Source: Oscillospiraceae bacterium
GTDB lineage: Bacteria > Bacillota > Clostridia > Oscillospirales > Oscillospiraceae
DNA: 34,775 nt
NCBI GenBank assembly: GCA_902783035.1
Contig: CACZPK010000116.1
Coordinates: 1 to 34,775 of the forward strand
Direction of reading: 5' to 3'
Part shown: piece by piece, positions 7,695-15,567 of the stretch
How positions within the stretch are numbered: the stretch's first letter is position 1
Layout: each line of letters begins with the position of its first letter
Program-made: the position numbers and the translations under genes
Notes under the pieces: model-generated
The model's input: only the letters and a program-made list of their open reading frames with translations
The model's database searches: none
What the model was told of the DNA's origin: nothing

Positions 7695-7727
7695 AACCGC
7701 CGCGGCTTTTCAAGCTGCGGCGGTTTT
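7695..7727 (+). terminator. terminator of the floT-DUF2500 unit
   Basis: A 14-bp stem (7695-7708 with 7712-7725, one G-U pair) with a 3-base loop, followed by a short T run on the + strand. Its right arm encodes the C terminus of the convergent DUF4832 gene, whose stop codon (7710-7712) lies in the loop and first stem base. The same structure could slow polymerase coming from the right. Confidence 0.7.
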
Positions 7728-9119
7728 GTCGTAATGGTAGATGAGCTGAACGTCTCCCGCGAATTCAGCCTTCTTCCCGGCGTCGATCGCGAGCCTGACA
7801 TGATCCGTTCCGTCGGGGGATGTGATCGAAACGCCGACATAGAACGCATCCTCGATGGCGTCGGAGACCGGTACGCAGGCCTCGGCGCTGATTTCGTCCC
7901 CGGTGTTGAGCGAGCGCAGGTCAAGCGGCAGGATTTCCGTATACACCGCTTTTTTGTTGCGGTCCCAGATTGACACCGTGACGGGCCAATCAAAGAAAAA
8001 TCCGGCATTTCCGGCGTTGCGGAACGAAAGCGTGAGGCGGATTGCCTGATTGGCAAAGTCGTACTGCGTCCTGAGGCGGGAGACATAGATGCGGTATCCC
8101 ATCCGGCGCAGCACCGATTGAGCGGCGAGCGCGTATTCCTCCGCATTGGGGTCGGGAACCATTGGGCCGATGAAGGTCATGTTGGAAAGGGAAACAGAGG
8201 AGAGCACCTGGCCGATATCACTGCCGAGCATTACGTCCATCGGGGTGCTGCTGGTGAACTCGCCGCCGACCGGCGCCGTCCTGCCCCACGAGCCGGCGGG
8301 CTTCAAGGTCAGCGCTTCACCGCTTGTGCGCTGCGAACCGCCGTTTTGCAGCCATCCGAGCCACTCTTCCGTATCTGCCTCATCGCCCACCATATCGTTG
8401 AAAAATCCCACGCCGCCATCGACCGCAAAGTCGTAATTGCGCCGCGTGAGCAGTTTGGCATTGGTGAAATGCCCGGCATACAGTGCCGCATAGTCCGCGC
8501 AGACGCGCTCGTCCGGCATCAGGGAGCGGTCGCCGGCGTCGGAGGCATGCCATTCGCCCCAGTGCCCGAGGCTGCCCAGCTGCACAAAGGCGACGAAGTC
8601 GTCGCGATTGCAGTATTCCGCCAGCGCAGCGAGCGCCTTTTCATGATATGCCCGGAACGTTTCATCCGCATAATCCGGCGAATAACCCTTTCCCAGCGCG
8701 GTGTCGTAATGCGTTCCGTTTCCCGTTTTTTCGTAGAGCCAGCGGGGAATATCCAGATGATCCTCGCCGCGCGGAATGTCGCAGATAAAACGCAAAACGG
8801 CGTGCTTTCCGTCTGCGCGCCAGCGCGCAAGATGGTTTGCGCGCTCCAGCGCGTCCACGGCGAAAACTCCTTCACGCGGTTCCCACTCGGCCCAGGTCAG
8901 GGAGACGTAGACCAGCCGGCTTTTTTCGCAATAGGCAATGTTCTGTGCGTCCGGCGCAAAGCCCATCAGGGGATTGTCGATCACGGTGTGGTCGGGCGCG
9001 AAAGTGACGTCCGCGTTCAGGCGGGAGCGAAACAGAATATAGGATACAAGCCCGGCGATTGCGGCGCCCAGCACAAGAATGAGCGCATACTGCACGGCAA
9101 TGCTTTTATGCTTATCCAT
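7710..9119 (-). CDS. DUF4832-like membrane-anchored glycosidase-like protein
   Basis: A 469-residue protein with a cytoplasmic basic start, one membrane anchor (about 10-30) and an extracellular domain. Motifs NPLMGF (49-54), LTWAEWEPREGVF (74-86) and GHWGEWH (185-191) fit the DUF4832/glycoside-hydrolase-like TIM-barrel proteins; Glu188 in the last motif is a candidate acid. The C-terminal 120 residues look like a beta-sandwich. It is the last gene of the Pel-like operon and overlaps the DUF4956 gene by 8 bases. Because the PelA-like protein here lacks an N-terminal hydrolase domain, this protein is a reasonable candidate for the polymer-trimming or polymer-binding role. Enzyme activity is inferred, not shown by motif alone. 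Confidence 0.65.
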   Translation of the reverse strand: MDKHKSIAVQYALILVLGAAIAGLVSYILFRSRLNADVTFAPDHTVIDNPLMGFAPDAQNIAYCEKSRLVYVSLTWAEWEPREGVFAVDALERANHLARWRADGKHAVLRFICDIPRGEDHLDIPRWLYEKTGNGTHYDTALGKGYSPDYADETFRAYHEKALAALAEYCNRDDFVAFVQLGSLGHWGEWHASDAGDRSLMPDERVCADYAALYAGHFTNAKLLTRRNYDFAVDGGVGFFNDMVGDEADTEEWLGWLQNGGSQRTSGEALTLKPAGSWGRTAPVGGEFTSSTPMDVMLGSDIGQVLSSVSLSNMTFIGPMVPDPNAEEYALAAQSVLRRMGYRIYVSRLRTQYDFANQAIRLTLSFRNAGNAGFFFDWPVTVSIWDRNKKAVYTEILPLDLRSLNTGDEISAEACVPVSDAIEDAFYVGVSITSPDGTDHVRLAIDAGKKAEFAGDVQLIYHYDKTAAA

Positions 9120-9795
9120 TGTATTCCCCGTTGTACTGGATCAGGTTGACATTCTGCACGCCTGCCAGCGCGTCGATCTTTTCAACAAACGCCAGATTGT
9201 CGTGCCGGGACGCAAGCTCGACCGTCAGCTCGACCTGCCCCTTGCGGAGGGTTTTGGAACGAATCTGGTAGCGCTGCCGGCCAAAAAGGCGAAGGATCTC
9301 TGCGCCGGTTTCCTCGCCCTCATAGTGCACGACCAGAATGTAGATGATGCCCGCTTGCCTGCGCGCAAAAAACACATGGGCGAGGATCGCCATGACCAGC
9401 ATGGTCAATATGGCCAGCGGATAGATCCCCGCCGCCGTGATGATGCCGATTGAGATAGCCCAGAACAGGTAAAGCAGATCGATCGGGTCCTTGACCGCCG
9501 TGCGATAGCGGACAATGGACAGCGCGCCGACCATGCCCAGGGAGATCACGATATTGCTGCTGATCGCCAGCGTCAGCGCGCAGGTCAAAACCGTCATGCC
9601 CACCAGTGTCATGGCAAACGACGAGGAATAGACGACGCCCCCGTAATACCGGCGGTAGGTCGCGTAGATCAAAAGCCCGAGGACGACGGCGGCGGCCATC
9701 GCGATCAGAGCGGAAATCAGGAAATCGAGCGTGAGCGCCTTGCTCGACGCAAACGATTCCAGAACAGAATTCTTAAAATAGTCTCTTGCGTTCAT
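9112..9795 (-). CDS. DUF4956 integral membrane protein
   Basis: A 227-residue protein with about four membrane spans between residues 22 and 143 and a cytoplasmic ferredoxin-like tail of about 80 residues. The segment GALSIVRYRT (90-99) followed by KDPIDLLYLFWAISIGI is the hallmark of DUF4956. Genes of this family are often found beside VTC-like and CotH-like genes, as here; no reaction is known. It starts at ATG 9795, one base after the stop of the VTC-like gene, with GGAGG upstream. A longer open frame to 9843 runs into that gene and is not used. Possible roles are a channel or a membrane platform for the VTC-like enzyme; this is inference. Confidence 0.78.
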   Translation of the reverse strand: MNARDYFKNSVLESFASSKALTLDFLISALIAMAAAVVLGLLIYATYRRYYGGVVYSSSFAMTLVGMTVLTCALTLAISSNIVISLGMVGALSIVRYRTAVKDPIDLLYLFWAISIGIITAAGIYPLAILTMLVMAILAHVFFARRQAGIIYILVVHYEGEETGAEILRLFGRQRYQIRSKTLRKGQVELTVELASRHDNLAFVEKIDALAGVQNVNLIQYNGEYNG

Positions 9796-9796
9796 T

Positions 9797-10543
9797 TCAT
9801 TTCCTCCATCCCATGTGTGTCTTGCTGATCCCGGCGCACACATCCGTCAGGTGATGCGCTGCATCATAACACGCAACATACTTTGAAAACGCGGTGAATT
9901 CCTGTCCCTGCGACGGAAGCAGCCGCCCGATGAGTTGGGGAAGGAACTCCGTATACTTGACTTCCAGGATCACACGGCCCGGCTCCAGCGCGGGGAGCTG
10001 CGGCAGCGTGGGGTCAAAGATATCAAATCCGCCGATCGCCGCGCGCACATCGCTGTCAAAGGTGATCCGCACCGTACCCGCGTCCATGACCAGCGGGATG
10101 CGATCGTAGTCCACGATCACCACGGGACGCAGAAGGTTGCACATACACTCGGCGTAGAACTCCCGGAGCAGATTCGATTTTGCATCGAGCAAAAAGCGGT
10201 AGTCGCCGGTTAGAATCTGCTCAAATTCCTCGCGTGTGATGTCGGCGGATTCCTTGTAGATGTACGCCCCGCGTTTCGTTTTGCGCTCCAGCGCGATTTT
10301 GCCGTCACTGTAATTGTAGATCCGTATCCGCCATTTTTTTCGGGCGTATATGCCCATGCGCTTTTGCGAATAGGCGGATCGCGCCAGATCGTCAAAATAC
10401 AGGCTGCGGATGGTGTATCCGCCTTCCGCGGCGTGCGGGTCGAGCGACAAATGGGGTGTGAGGCGCCGCTTGAGCACTTCCGCCTCGCTGCGCGAGAGAA
10501 GATATTTCCATTCGTGCCGGTACCGCTGTGCCGGTTCAGTCAT
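9797..10543 (-). CDS. VTC-domain (polyphosphate polymerase-like) protein
   Basis: A 248-residue protein made almost entirely of a VTC (CYTH-like tunnel) domain: RHEWKY at 9-14, KKWRIRIY at 69-76, LERKTKRG at 85-92, YDR at 146-148, TFDSD at 161-165 and LEVKY at 193-197. These basic and acidic strands line the active tunnel in the yeast Vtc4 polyphosphate polymerase, which makes polyphosphate from ATP with a divalent metal. ATG 10543 is chosen because GGAAGGTGA lies just before it; a longer open frame overlaps the CotH gene. It is followed one base later by a DUF4956 membrane protein, a common pair. Bacterial members have no firmly known product, so polyphosphate synthesis is plausible but not certain. 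Confidence 0.8.
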   Translation of the reverse strand: MTEPAQRYRHEWKYLLSRSEAEVLKRRLTPHLSLDPHAAEGGYTIRSLYFDDLARSAYSQKRMGIYARKKWRIRIYNYSDGKIALERKTKRGAYIYKESADITREEFEQILTGDYRFLLDAKSNLLREFYAECMCNLLRPVVIVDYDRIPLVMDAGTVRITFDSDVRAAIGGFDIFDPTLPQLPALEPGRVILEVKYTEFLPQLIGRLLPSQGQEFTAFSKYVACYDAAHHLTDVCAGISKTHMGWRK

Positions 10544-10559
10544 GCGCGTCACCTTCCAT

Positions 10560-12293
10560 TCAGAGTTCGGGGGCGGGTACCGCGACGGTACCGTCCGGCA
10601 GAACGTAGAAGCACAGAACGCCGTGTACGGTGGTCTTCTTTTCTGTGCTGTAATGCTCGTACGCTTCCTGCGAACGGCCGCTTTCGGCATTCGCCGTGAC
10701 GCGGACAAAGTATTGCCCGGCGGGAAGCGCACCGGCTTCACAGGACGTCCCGGTGATGAGGTGCCTGTCGAGCAGCTTTTCCTGAAAATCCCAGGAGCCG
10801 GACAGCTCCACGGTGTAATGCACCGTTCCCGAGAGCGCGGAGGAGGATTCCCATGCCAGCGTCACCGTGCCGTCCGCGGTTGTCGGCGTGAGGATGTGGA
10901 AAGGCTGCGGCGTTTCCAGCGAATCATAGTAGGCGCGGTAATTGCGTTCGATTTGAGCGGAAAACTGCGCCAGAAGACGGTCGTAGTTGTTTTCCGTCAC
11001 GCGCGCGAACGCCGCGTCCGGCAAAGCGTAAAGATATGGACGCACGGTTTCGGCGAGCGCTTCGGCCCGTTCGGCCACATGCGTGCCCGAGAGCACGGAG
11101 GCGTGCAGCGTTTCGACGTATCCGCTCAGAGCCTCAACGCAGCGCGGGCTTTCCAAAATGCGGCGGAACAGCACAGACGATGCGTACAGGTGGATGCCTT
11201 TCCTCCAGCCGGGCGAATAGTCGGCGTCGCGCAAACGTTCATAGTCGGCGCGGAATGTGCCGTCAAGATCCCAGGGAATGATAGTGAACCGCTCTGTTCC
11301 GGTGGGACTGTAAAGGTAGAAATTTTCCGTGCCGGTATCCTGATTGCCTGTCAGGATATTGAACGCCATCCAGCCATACAGGTTGTCCGGGTCAAAATAG
11401 CGCGCAACGATGTCCTCAATGGCAACGGAACCGTCATTGACCGCGTCCAGCAGGGTGAACAGCGACGTATAATCGTCGCTTCCCTTTGCCTGCAGCAGCG
11501 TTTCAAACTTTGCTCTGTCATACGCGGGGGAGGTGGGCTGGACGAGCACATCCGCGTGGCGGGCAAAATCGAAATTAACCGCCTGATACAGTTCGCCCGA
11601 CTTGTCCAGATCGCGGTTGGACAGATAGCGCTTGTTGACCGGCTCGATCATCGTATAGAGCCCGCAGTCCACATAGAGCGCGTCCGGCCCTTCCGAGCGG
11701 TCTTTTACATAAAGGTGGACGAAACCGGTCCGGGTCGAAGGAACGCCGTCGACCTCCGTCAGCAGATCAAAGCACAGCTTGTTCGTAAAGCGGAACGGAT
11801 CGGTGAAGCTCTTGGCCAGCACAAAGGATTTCATTCCGGACAGACTGCCGCTGCCGGGGTTAATGTCGATCCGGTAACTTTTCTGCTGGCGCGTGGAGGC
11901 GTTTGCGCCGCTCAGGCGTATCGTGGCGTTGGGGGAGAAGCTGTCATAACCGAAGCTGCCGGGCGTGGCGCCCTCCTCGTTTCCGAACTGCACCAGCGCA
12001 TCGCACGTAAAAGGCTCCTCGCCGCGCTCCGCGTACCAGGACAGGCTGTGGGCGTTGAGCTGTGCCCATGTGTGCGCGACAGCGTCCCGCCCGTTCCCGA
12101 CGCACAGATACAGCACGCTTTCCCAGTTCTGCTCGGCATAAAGGGACGCCTTGTCCCGCACGGTAAAGGCCGCGGCGGAGGGGGCCTTCTCATACGGGTC
12201 GGGCAGCGTGATGCCGCAGCCGGAAAGCAACAGCGCCGTACACAGCGATATGAGCAGCGGGGTGTGTACCTTGCGTTTTTGATATCCGATCAT
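10560..12293 (-). CDS. CotH-like kinase lipoprotein (second copy)
   Basis: A 577-residue lipoprotein with lipobox LSGC (Cys26). The CotH kinase domain (about 55-450) keeps the residues expected for catalysis: GNQD (Asp319), a following Asn324, and IPWDLDGTF (Trp341, Asp342, Asp344), a counterpart of the metal-binding motif in B. subtilis/B. cereus CotH, which phosphorylates spore coat proteins. A fibronectin-III-like region follows (about 470-577). Facing the outside as a lipoprotein, it would need an external phosphate donor, which is odd for a kinase. It overlaps the first CotH-like gene by four bases (ATGA), and the VTC-like gene starts 16 bases after its stop. Substrate unknown; the operon suggests a secreted protein or the polymer itself. 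Confidence 0.82.
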   Translation of the reverse strand: MIGYQKRKVHTPLLISLCTALLLSGCGITLPDPYEKAPSAAAFTVRDKASLYAEQNWESVLYLCVGNGRDAVAHTWAQLNAHSLSWYAERGEEPFTCDALVQFGNEEGATPGSFGYDSFSPNATIRLSGANASTRQQKSYRIDINPGSGSLSGMKSFVLAKSFTDPFRFTNKLCFDLLTEVDGVPSTRTGFVHLYVKDRSEGPDALYVDCGLYTMIEPVNKRYLSNRDLDKSGELYQAVNFDFARHADVLVQPTSPAYDRAKFETLLQAKGSDDYTSLFTLLDAVNDGSVAIEDIVARYFDPDNLYGWMAFNILTGNQDTGTENFYLYSPTGTERFTIIPWDLDGTFRADYERLRDADYSPGWRKGIHLYASSVLFRRILESPRCVEALSGYVETLHASVLSGTHVAERAEALAETVRPYLYALPDAAFARVTENNYDRLLAQFSAQIERNYRAYYDSLETPQPFHILTPTTADGTVTLAWESSSALSGTVHYTVELSGSWDFQEKLLDRHLITGTSCEAGALPAGQYFVRVTANAESGRSQEAYEHYSTEKKTTVHGVLCFYVLPDGTVAVPAPEL

Positions 12294-14083
12294 GTTTCAC
12301 CTGATTCCAAAGCGGTTATGGTTCCGTCGGCGTGGACGACAAAGGCGTAACAGCCGTAGCTCTTGCCGTAATCATCCACATTGTAGTAGTCGAAGCACTC
12401 CATGGAGCGGCCCGACGCGTTTGTGGCAACGACCCGGAGGAAGTAGGTTCCCGGCGTAAGGCTGCCCGTGACGGCGAGCGGCACCCGAAGTCCGTCTTCC
12501 CGGTCGATCACGTCCGTAAACAGGGGGTCCCGCGCGAGAACGTAGCGATAGGTGATCTCTTCTCCCCGGCAGTCATAGGATGCGCCCCAAGTCAGCACAA
12601 GACCTTCGCCGTCCGGATCGGCTGCGGGTACGCCGACAAAAAACGGCCAGGGTTTTTGCAGGCTTTCCTGAAAGACGGCGTAGTTTGCATCGACCTCGGA
12701 GCCGATCCGGGCGGTCAGCCTGTCGTATACGGCGCGGTTTCGGATCGGTGCGTTGCCCAAATCCGGCTGCGCAAAGAGGAACGGCGCCGTGACCTGCCGG
12801 CAGCGCTCCACCTTTTCCGAAACAACGGCGGCGGTGATGTGGTTTTGATACAGGTCGTCCACCGCGCGCATCAGCATTTGCCGGTACGCTGGCGCCTGCA
12901 TCATGCGCCGGATCAGCGTCAGCCCCAGATACTGCGTCAGCCCGTGTTCCCACGATTCTGCTTCGTGATAGCCCGTTTCGGCGAGATAGGAGGTGCGGAA
13001 TGCGGCATCCATATCCCAGCAGATCATGTAAAACTTTTGCGAATTCAGCGGGCTGTATAAGAACAGATTGCGGGCGCCGACGTCATAGTTCCCGATCAGG
13101 ATATTGAACGCCATCCAATAGCAGATGTTCTCCGCGTCAAAATGTTCGTCGATGATCCGCTCGATCGGAATGGCGTAGTTGTTGACCTGCTCGATCACGG
13201 ACTGCAGTTTTCCGAGGTCCTCGTCGCCCTTGATCTCCAGATAGCTCTCCAACTGCGCACGGTCAAATTCCGGATCGTCCGGGGACATCATGACCGCTTC
13301 ATATTTGCCCCATTCAAAGAAGTTCACCTTGTAGAGCTGCCCGTTTTCATCCAGCCCATGGCTGCGCAGATAAGTGCGGTTGACCTGCTCGACCATGGTG
13401 TAAAGGCCGTAGTCCGCAAAGCCCTGCGCGTGATCCTCCGTCCGGTCATCGACGTAGAGGTGGACGAACTGCGTCCGGCCGCTGAGCAGCTGCGGGATCG
13501 AAGTCAGAAGGTCGTAGCTCAGCTTGTTGAGAAAGCGGTACGGGTCGTTCTGGTGCTTGTTCAGATTCAAGGTGCGCTGCCCGCGGAATGTGCCCCTGTC
13601 CTCCTTGATCCGTATTTTGTAATTCTTCTGGGCGGATTGGGAAGACGCCTGCCCGCGAATCTGCACGGATACGTTTGGCACCGTTTCGCCGTAGCCGAAA
13701 GAACCTTCGCCGACGCCCTCGCCGGTTTCGTCGATCTGCAAAATGCCTTCCGCCTTATAACGGTCGATCCCCTTCGCATTGTAATAATAAGCGGAGTGGG
13801 CGTTGACTTCCTCCCAGGTGTGGTCGCTCCCGTCGGCGCTGTTGCCGCGGCTGACCGTCAGGTACATGGTGATGACGGAGAGGTTGTCCTCCGCCTCATA
13901 GAGCGCACGGTTGTCCCGAAGAACGCCCTCGGTTGCCTCAGCCTTTTCAATCGGGCGGACCGTTTCCGGCACACTTTCCTCCGCACGCTCCGCGTCGGCG
14001 GCGGGAAAAACTGCGGCGCAGCCGGCGGCCAGCGACAGCATCAGCGCGGCGAAGGCAAACAAGATCGCTTTTTTATGAATCAA
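12290..14083 (-). CDS. CotH-like kinase lipoprotein (first copy)
   Basis: A 597-residue lipoprotein with lipobox LAAGC (Cys22), a linker rich in Glu/Ala, a CotH kinase domain (about 65-470) and a C-terminal fibronectin-III-like region ending in a short CYAFVVHADGT strand. Key residues are kept: GNYD (Asp334), Asn339 and CWDMDAAF (Trp356, Asp357, Asp359). It shares order and many short blocks with the adjacent copy but has clearly diverged, so the two are old paralogues rather than a recent duplication. The start is TTG at 14083, overlapping the pelG stop as TTGA, with AAGGAAGGG upstream; no ATG gives a full signal peptide. Tight coupling to pelG ties this kinase to polymer export. Confidence 0.82.
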   Translation of the reverse strand: MIHKKAILFAFAALMLSLAAGCAAVFPAADAERAEESVPETVRPIEKAEATEGVLRDNRALYEAEDNLSVITMYLTVSRGNSADGSDHTWEEVNAHSAYYYNAKGIDRYKAEGILQIDETGEGVGEGSFGYGETVPNVSVQIRGQASSQSAQKNYKIRIKEDRGTFRGQRTLNLNKHQNDPYRFLNKLSYDLLTSIPQLLSGRTQFVHLYVDDRTEDHAQGFADYGLYTMVEQVNRTYLRSHGLDENGQLYKVNFFEWGKYEAVMMSPDDPEFDRAQLESYLEIKGDEDLGKLQSVIEQVNNYAIPIERIIDEHFDAENICYWMAFNILIGNYDVGARNLFLYSPLNSQKFYMICWDMDAAFRTSYLAETGYHEAESWEHGLTQYLGLTLIRRMMQAPAYRQMLMRAVDDLYQNHITAAVVSEKVERCRQVTAPFLFAQPDLGNAPIRNRAVYDRLTARIGSEVDANYAVFQESLQKPWPFFVGVPAADPDGEGLVLTWGASYDCRGEEITYRYVLARDPLFTDVIDREDGLRVPLAVTGSLTPGTYFLRVVATNASGRSMECFDYYNVDDYGKSYGCYAFVVHADGTITALESGET

Positions 14084-15567
14084 CGCGGTGCCCTTCCTTT
14101 CCCGGCTCCGATCCCGCGCGCTTCCTGCCGCAGATCGAGCCGCCTGCTGAGCGCCGCAAACAGACCGCGCTCCAGACCGGGAACCAGATTTTGCCTGGAC
14201 AGGAGAAAATACGGCAGCCGTCTGCTGTACCAGTCCAGACGCGCCAGCGCAAAGAAATAAAAACAGATCGCGCCTGCAAAAAAGCCTGTCCCGAGAAACT
14301 GCGGATTTCCGTACCGGATCTGCCAGATCGAAACGCCGGTGCTGACGAGCGCAAACGCTGCGGAACCGACGAGAGCGCCGGCGTAATCCTCAAAATACAG
14401 CTCAATGAGCATCAGAGAGTTGGCGATGGCGTAAGCGCCGTACCCCACGCATAAGAATTTGTAGATCATCATCGACAGAGAGCTGATGCCGGGGACAAGG
14501 TACGTCACCACGGGCGGGCCGAGAACGATGAACAGGATCGTCGTGAAAACCTGCTTGCAGCCGAGATAAACGGATTCGCGCCGAAGCATATCGAGCATTT
14601 CTTTTTCCGCAAGCCGGATGTCCCGGATCGCGCCGCGGTCGTTGAACAGGGCATAGTAGTTGCTGTACTTGGGATAAAAGTTGACCTCCATCGAGACGAC
14701 AAAACCGACGGTTGTGACCAACAGCGAAAAGAATGCGAGCAGGGCGGGGACGTCGTACGCCGGCGCACCATAGAAAAGTCCCTGGATCTGTACCCGTAGC
14801 GGCCCGAAATACATGACCACGATGTGACCGAAAAGGCCGAGCCGGATCATGCCGCCGGAAAGAGCGAGCGAGGGATATTTGTCAAACCAGCGCAGGAAGG
14901 AAAAGTGGCTGCCCTCGCTGCGCGGAAAGTAGTCGAGCATCAGCTTGAGGTACCGGACGGCGAGCAAACCGTAGGCGGCGATCACGCAAAGCAGGAGACT
15001 TTCCGTGCTGACGATTCCGAGAAAGACCGTCAACAGCGCCAGCAGAAAGCCGAGCATCAAAGAGATGGCAAAGGCCAGAACGATCGCCTGAAAGTCCCGC
15101 AGCGCGGTCATATAAATCATTTCCGTCCATACGACGATCAGTACCAGCGCGAGCCACAGGCACAGTACGCTCGGCACGGCGCCGCCGCCGGCAAAAAGCA
15201 AAAAGCCGCCGTAGAGCGCAAAACACAGCACAAGCTCGACGGCCAGCGCCCCGAAAAACGACGGCATGACCTTTTCTTCCCTTTGCTCATAGATCATATC
15301 CGAGACAAAGCGGGTGAGCACCATGTTAAACCAGGTCGTCACAAAAAGCGCGGCGAGAAGACTGTAGGTCAGCATGCAGCTCAACAGTTCCTGCTCATGC
15401 TCCGCCATGCCGCCGACGCGCGCGACAAAGGAGACGCCGACGAGCAGGAAAATACCGAGAAACGTCGGCCCGATCGTGACGATGCCGGAGTACCCGTATG
15501 CCTTGCACAGGTTCAAAATGCCCTTTTTTTGAAACAGCCTTCTCAGACTGAAGCCGATTCCTGCCAT
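14080..15567 (-). CDS. pelG: PelG-like exopolysaccharide export membrane protein
   Basis: A 495-residue protein with about 12 membrane spans and the MAGIGFSLRRLF N terminus typical of PelG. PelG belongs to the MOP flippase superfamily and, with PelD, PelE and PelF, forms the inner-membrane synthase complex that moves the growing Pel chain through the membrane. Charged loops such as RFVSDMIYEQREEKVMPS are in the cytoplasm. Length is a little above that of P. aeruginosa PelG (about 456). It overlaps pelF by 25 bases and ends in a TTGA overlap with the first CotH gene. ATG 15567 follows GAGG within the pelF tail. Confidence 0.92.
   Translation of the reverse strand: MAGIGFSLRRLFQKKGILNLCKAYGYSGIVTIGPTFLGIFLLVGVSFVARVGGMAEHEQELLSCMLTYSLLAALFVTTWFNMVLTRFVSDMIYEQREEKVMPSFFGALAVELVLCFALYGGFLLFAGGGAVPSVLCLWLALVLIVVWTEMIYMTALRDFQAIVLAFAISLMLGFLLALLTVFLGIVSTESLLLCVIAAYGLLAVRYLKLMLDYFPRSEGSHFSFLRWFDKYPSLALSGGMIRLGLFGHIVVMYFGPLRVQIQGLFYGAPAYDVPALLAFFSLLVTTVGFVVSMEVNFYPKYSNYYALFNDRGAIRDIRLAEKEMLDMLRRESVYLGCKQVFTTILFIVLGPPVVTYLVPGISSLSMMIYKFLCVGYGAYAIANSLMLIELYFEDYAGALVGSAAFALVSTGVSIWQIRYGNPQFLGTGFFAGAICFYFFALARLDWYSRRLPYFLLSRQNLVPGLERGLFAALSRRLDLRQEARGIGAGKGRAPR

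Noticed and set aside
5582-8146. Long open frame (854 codons) antisense to floT and DUF2500
   Set aside because: Leu/Arg-rich composition typical of an antisense shadow of the flotillin coiled coil; no start signal.
12573-12953. Extra open frame inside the first CotH gene
   Set aside because: It overlaps a well-supported coding sequence in another frame and has no family features.
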